From NCBI GenBank assembly GCA_004356175.1, contig SMXV01000050.1:1-5954 (forward strand): 5,954 nucleotides of DNA, in the 5' to 3' direction. The notes beneath the pieces were generated by a model. That model ran no database searches and was not told the origin of the DNA. It was given only the letters and a program-made list of their open reading frames with translations. The position numbers and the translations under genes were made by a program. How positions within the stretch are numbered: position 1 is the first letter of the stretch; every line of letters starts with the position of its first letter. Positions 4,352 through 5,954 of the stretch are shown piece by piece. This stretch comes from Acidobacteriota bacterium (GTDB taxonomy: Bacteria > Actinomycetota > Acidimicrobiia > Spongiisociales > UBA5794).

Positions 4352-5954
4352 ATGACCGAACGTACCAACCCCAACCTTGTTGGCGAGCAACAACTCCGAT
4401 CGTTGATCGACCAACTGTCTGACCAACTGTGCCAGGCCGTGGATGGCCGGTTCGACTTTGCCGTGAGGGTCGAGGGGCAAGACGAGACGATCGAGAAGCT
4501 CCAGATGCTGATCAACTTCCTGCTGGATGCAGCCCGCCGCAGCGTTGCGCAGATCGAGGAAGAGGCCCATGACCTTGACGCCGAGAGGCAGACGCTCTCG
4601 GCGGTGAATCTGACACTGGAAAAAGAGATCATCGAGCGCAAGTACGCTCAAATCGCGTTGAAAAAACGCGAGGCCGAGACACGCGCTATTCTTGAAGCCG
4701 CGGCAGATGCCATCGTCGCCATTGACGAGCGCGGTGTCGTAGCCACCTACAATCGGGCGGCCGAAGAGATGTTCGGCTATCCGGCTTCGGAGATTATTGG
4801 TCGGAACATCTCGATCCTTGCGCCCTCGCCGCATCGTGAACGGCACGATGAGTACCTTCAGCGGTATCTCATAACCGGACGCTCAAAAATCATCGGCTTC
4901 GAACGCGAGCTCGAGGGAGTGAGAAAGGATGGTACAACCTTTCCGATCTCGCTTCGAGCTACGGAGATGATCCACAACGGACGCCGCTCGTACATTGGAA
5001 TCATCCAAGACATCACCGAGCACAAACGGCTTCGATCAGAACTGGAAGCTCTGGCCAAATTCCCAACTGAGAATCCAAATCCTATCGTGCGCGTCGACGA
5101 CGATGCTCGCATCATCTACGCCAATCCCGCGGCTAACCAGATGCTCGATGCATGGAAGACCTCCCCAGGGAATCATCTTCCAGCGCCTTGGCCTGAGACC
5201 ATCGCAGAAGTGCTTGCGGTCGGGAACAGCAATACCGTTGAAGTTCGCTGCGAGGATCGGATCTATACGCTCACTATGACCCCGGTCGTCGAGGCTGGAT
5301 ATGTCAACCTCTTCGGGAAGGACATCACTGCTCGCGTCGAGGCTGAAATGGAGCTGCGAGAGAGCGAGCGCCAACTCCTGGCAAATACGGAGGAACTTGA
5401 GCATCAAAAAGCGCAGCTCGTAGACGAAATCGCCCAACGCATGGGTGCCGAGGCACAGGCGCGACATGACGCCACGCACGACACGCTTACCGGTTTATCC
5501 AACCGAGCCGTCTTGCTGGATCGTATCGAGAGATGTCTCCAACGCACAACAAGCGAGAACGACTACAAATTCGCGCTGCTGTTCCTGGATTTCGATCGTT
5601 TCAAGATCGTCAACGACAGTCTGGGTCATGAAGTCGGTGACCAGCTGCTCATCAGTATCGCTGAGCGACTGCGCAAGAGCCTCAGGGCCGGCGACACAGC
5701 GTCGATGACGGATGAGTATGCCGAGAACCAGAGCGATACTCTGTCCGCTCGGTTGGGCGGCGACGAATTCGTAATCCTCTTGGATGAGATAAGCGACGTG
5801 ACAGACGCCACACGAGTAGCTGAGCGTCTGCAAAAGCTGCTGGAGGCGCCACACAAGCTCGGCACACACAAAGTCACATCGACCGCCAGCATCGGAATCG
5901 TCACCAGTGAGCTGGACTACGACTCAGCCAACGAAATGCTCCGCGATGCCGATA
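4352..5954 (+). CDS. Soluble HAMP-like/PAS/PAS/GGDEF diguanylate cyclase, 3' end outside window
   Basis: This gene should make cyclic di-GMP from two GTP under control of its sensor domains and the upstream H-NOX. The frame is open to the window edge; 534 residues are visible. Order: HAMP-like segment without membrane helix (about 18-62, GRFDF then DETIEKL, 44-50); coiled coil (about 62-112); FixL-like PAS (about 110-225) with H165 in RHDEY and R185 in GFER, ending DITEHK; second PAS (about 236-328, NPNPIVRV to GKDITAR); coiled coil (329-375); GGDEF domain with TGLSNR (380-385), FLDFDRFKIVND (411-422), GHEVGD (425-430) and LGGDEF (468-473). Metal and active-site residues look intact. A RAGD (445-448) resembling the inhibitory I-site is separated from GGDEF by an insertion. 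ATG 4352 lacks a ribosome binding site; in-frame ATG 4325 overlaps the H-NOX gene, suggesting translational coupling. An EAL domain may follow beyond the window. Confidence 0.93.
   Translation, partial: MTERTNPNLVGEQQLRSLIDQLSDQLCQAVDGRFDFAVRVEGQDETIEKLQMLINFLLDAARRSVAQIEEEAHDLDAERQTLSAVNLTLEKEIIERKYAQIALKKREAETRAILEAAADAIVAIDERGVVATYNRAAEEMFGYPASEIIGRNISILAPSPHRERHDEYLQRYLITGRSKIIGFERELEGVRKDGTTFPISLRATEMIHNGRRSYIGIIQDITEHKRLRSELEALAKFPTENPNPIVRVDDDARIIYANPAANQMLDAWKTSPGNHLPAPWPETIAEVLAVGNSNTVEVRCEDRIYTLTMTPVVEAGYVNLFGKDITARVEAEMELRESERQLLANTEELEHQKAQLVDEIAQRMGAEAQARHDATHDTLTGLSNRAVLLDRIERCLQRTTSENDYKFALLFLDFDRFKIVNDSLGHEVGDQLLISIAERLRKSLRAGDTASMTDEYAENQSDTLSARLGGDEFVILLDEISDVTDATRVAERLQKLLEAPHKLGTHKVTSTASIGIVTSELDYDSANEMLRDAD

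Noticed and set aside
4156..4846. Two long minus-strand open frames across the H-NOX/cyclase junction
   Set aside because: They are shadows of the H-NOX and cyclase genes, whose motifs establish the plus strand as coding.

Overview
The window looks like chromosomal DNA of a planctomycete, most likely a relative of the Phycisphaerae. This is inferred from three things. The first protein ends in a VPAPGA-type PEP-CTERM sorting tail. There is a Hanks-type Ser/Thr kinase with a planctomycete-style activation segment (MGTIHYMAPEQI). There is also a short Cys4/acidic protein of a kind I associate, from memory, with planctomycetes. No rRNA, tRNA, insertion sequence or CRISPR array was found.

Layout. 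Positions 2-511 (+) hold the 3' end of a secreted PEP-CTERM protein. It converges on a minus-strand group across a strong shared hairpin at 542-573. Read in transcription order (right to left), the minus-strand group is: a small helical protein of unknown function (3245-3000), a zinc-ribbon/acidic-tail protein (2866-2471), a RidA-fold lipoprotein (2268-1807), and a Ser/Thr kinase with a C-terminal TM2 membrane domain (1789-602). The last two are 17 nt apart and are probably co-transcribed. Positions 3246-3782 form a 537-nt divergent intergenic region. I see no convincing gene in it, but its right end contains strong RNA-hairpin potential just ahead of the plus-strand genes.

The most interesting part is the plus-strand pair at 3783-5954. 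The first gene is an H-NOX (heme nitric oxide/oxygen binding) domain protein. Immediately downstream is a soluble HAMP-like/PAS/PAS/GGDEF protein that runs off the right edge. H-NOX genes are known to sit beside diguanylate cyclases or histidine kinases and to control them in response to NO. Here the first PAS domain of the partner also carries the residues used by the FixL oxygen sensor: the proximal-His position (H165) and the distal-Arg position (R185). The pair could therefore integrate two diatomic-gas signals into cyclic di-GMP. The H-NOX is atypical, because the heme-propionate-binding YxSxR motif reads Y-R-S-P-N. Three cysteines align with the Cys/His zinc site of gammaproteobacterial H-NOX proteins. 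Whether this H-NOX binds heme normally, and whether the cyclase carries a C-terminal EAL domain beyond the window, cannot be decided here.
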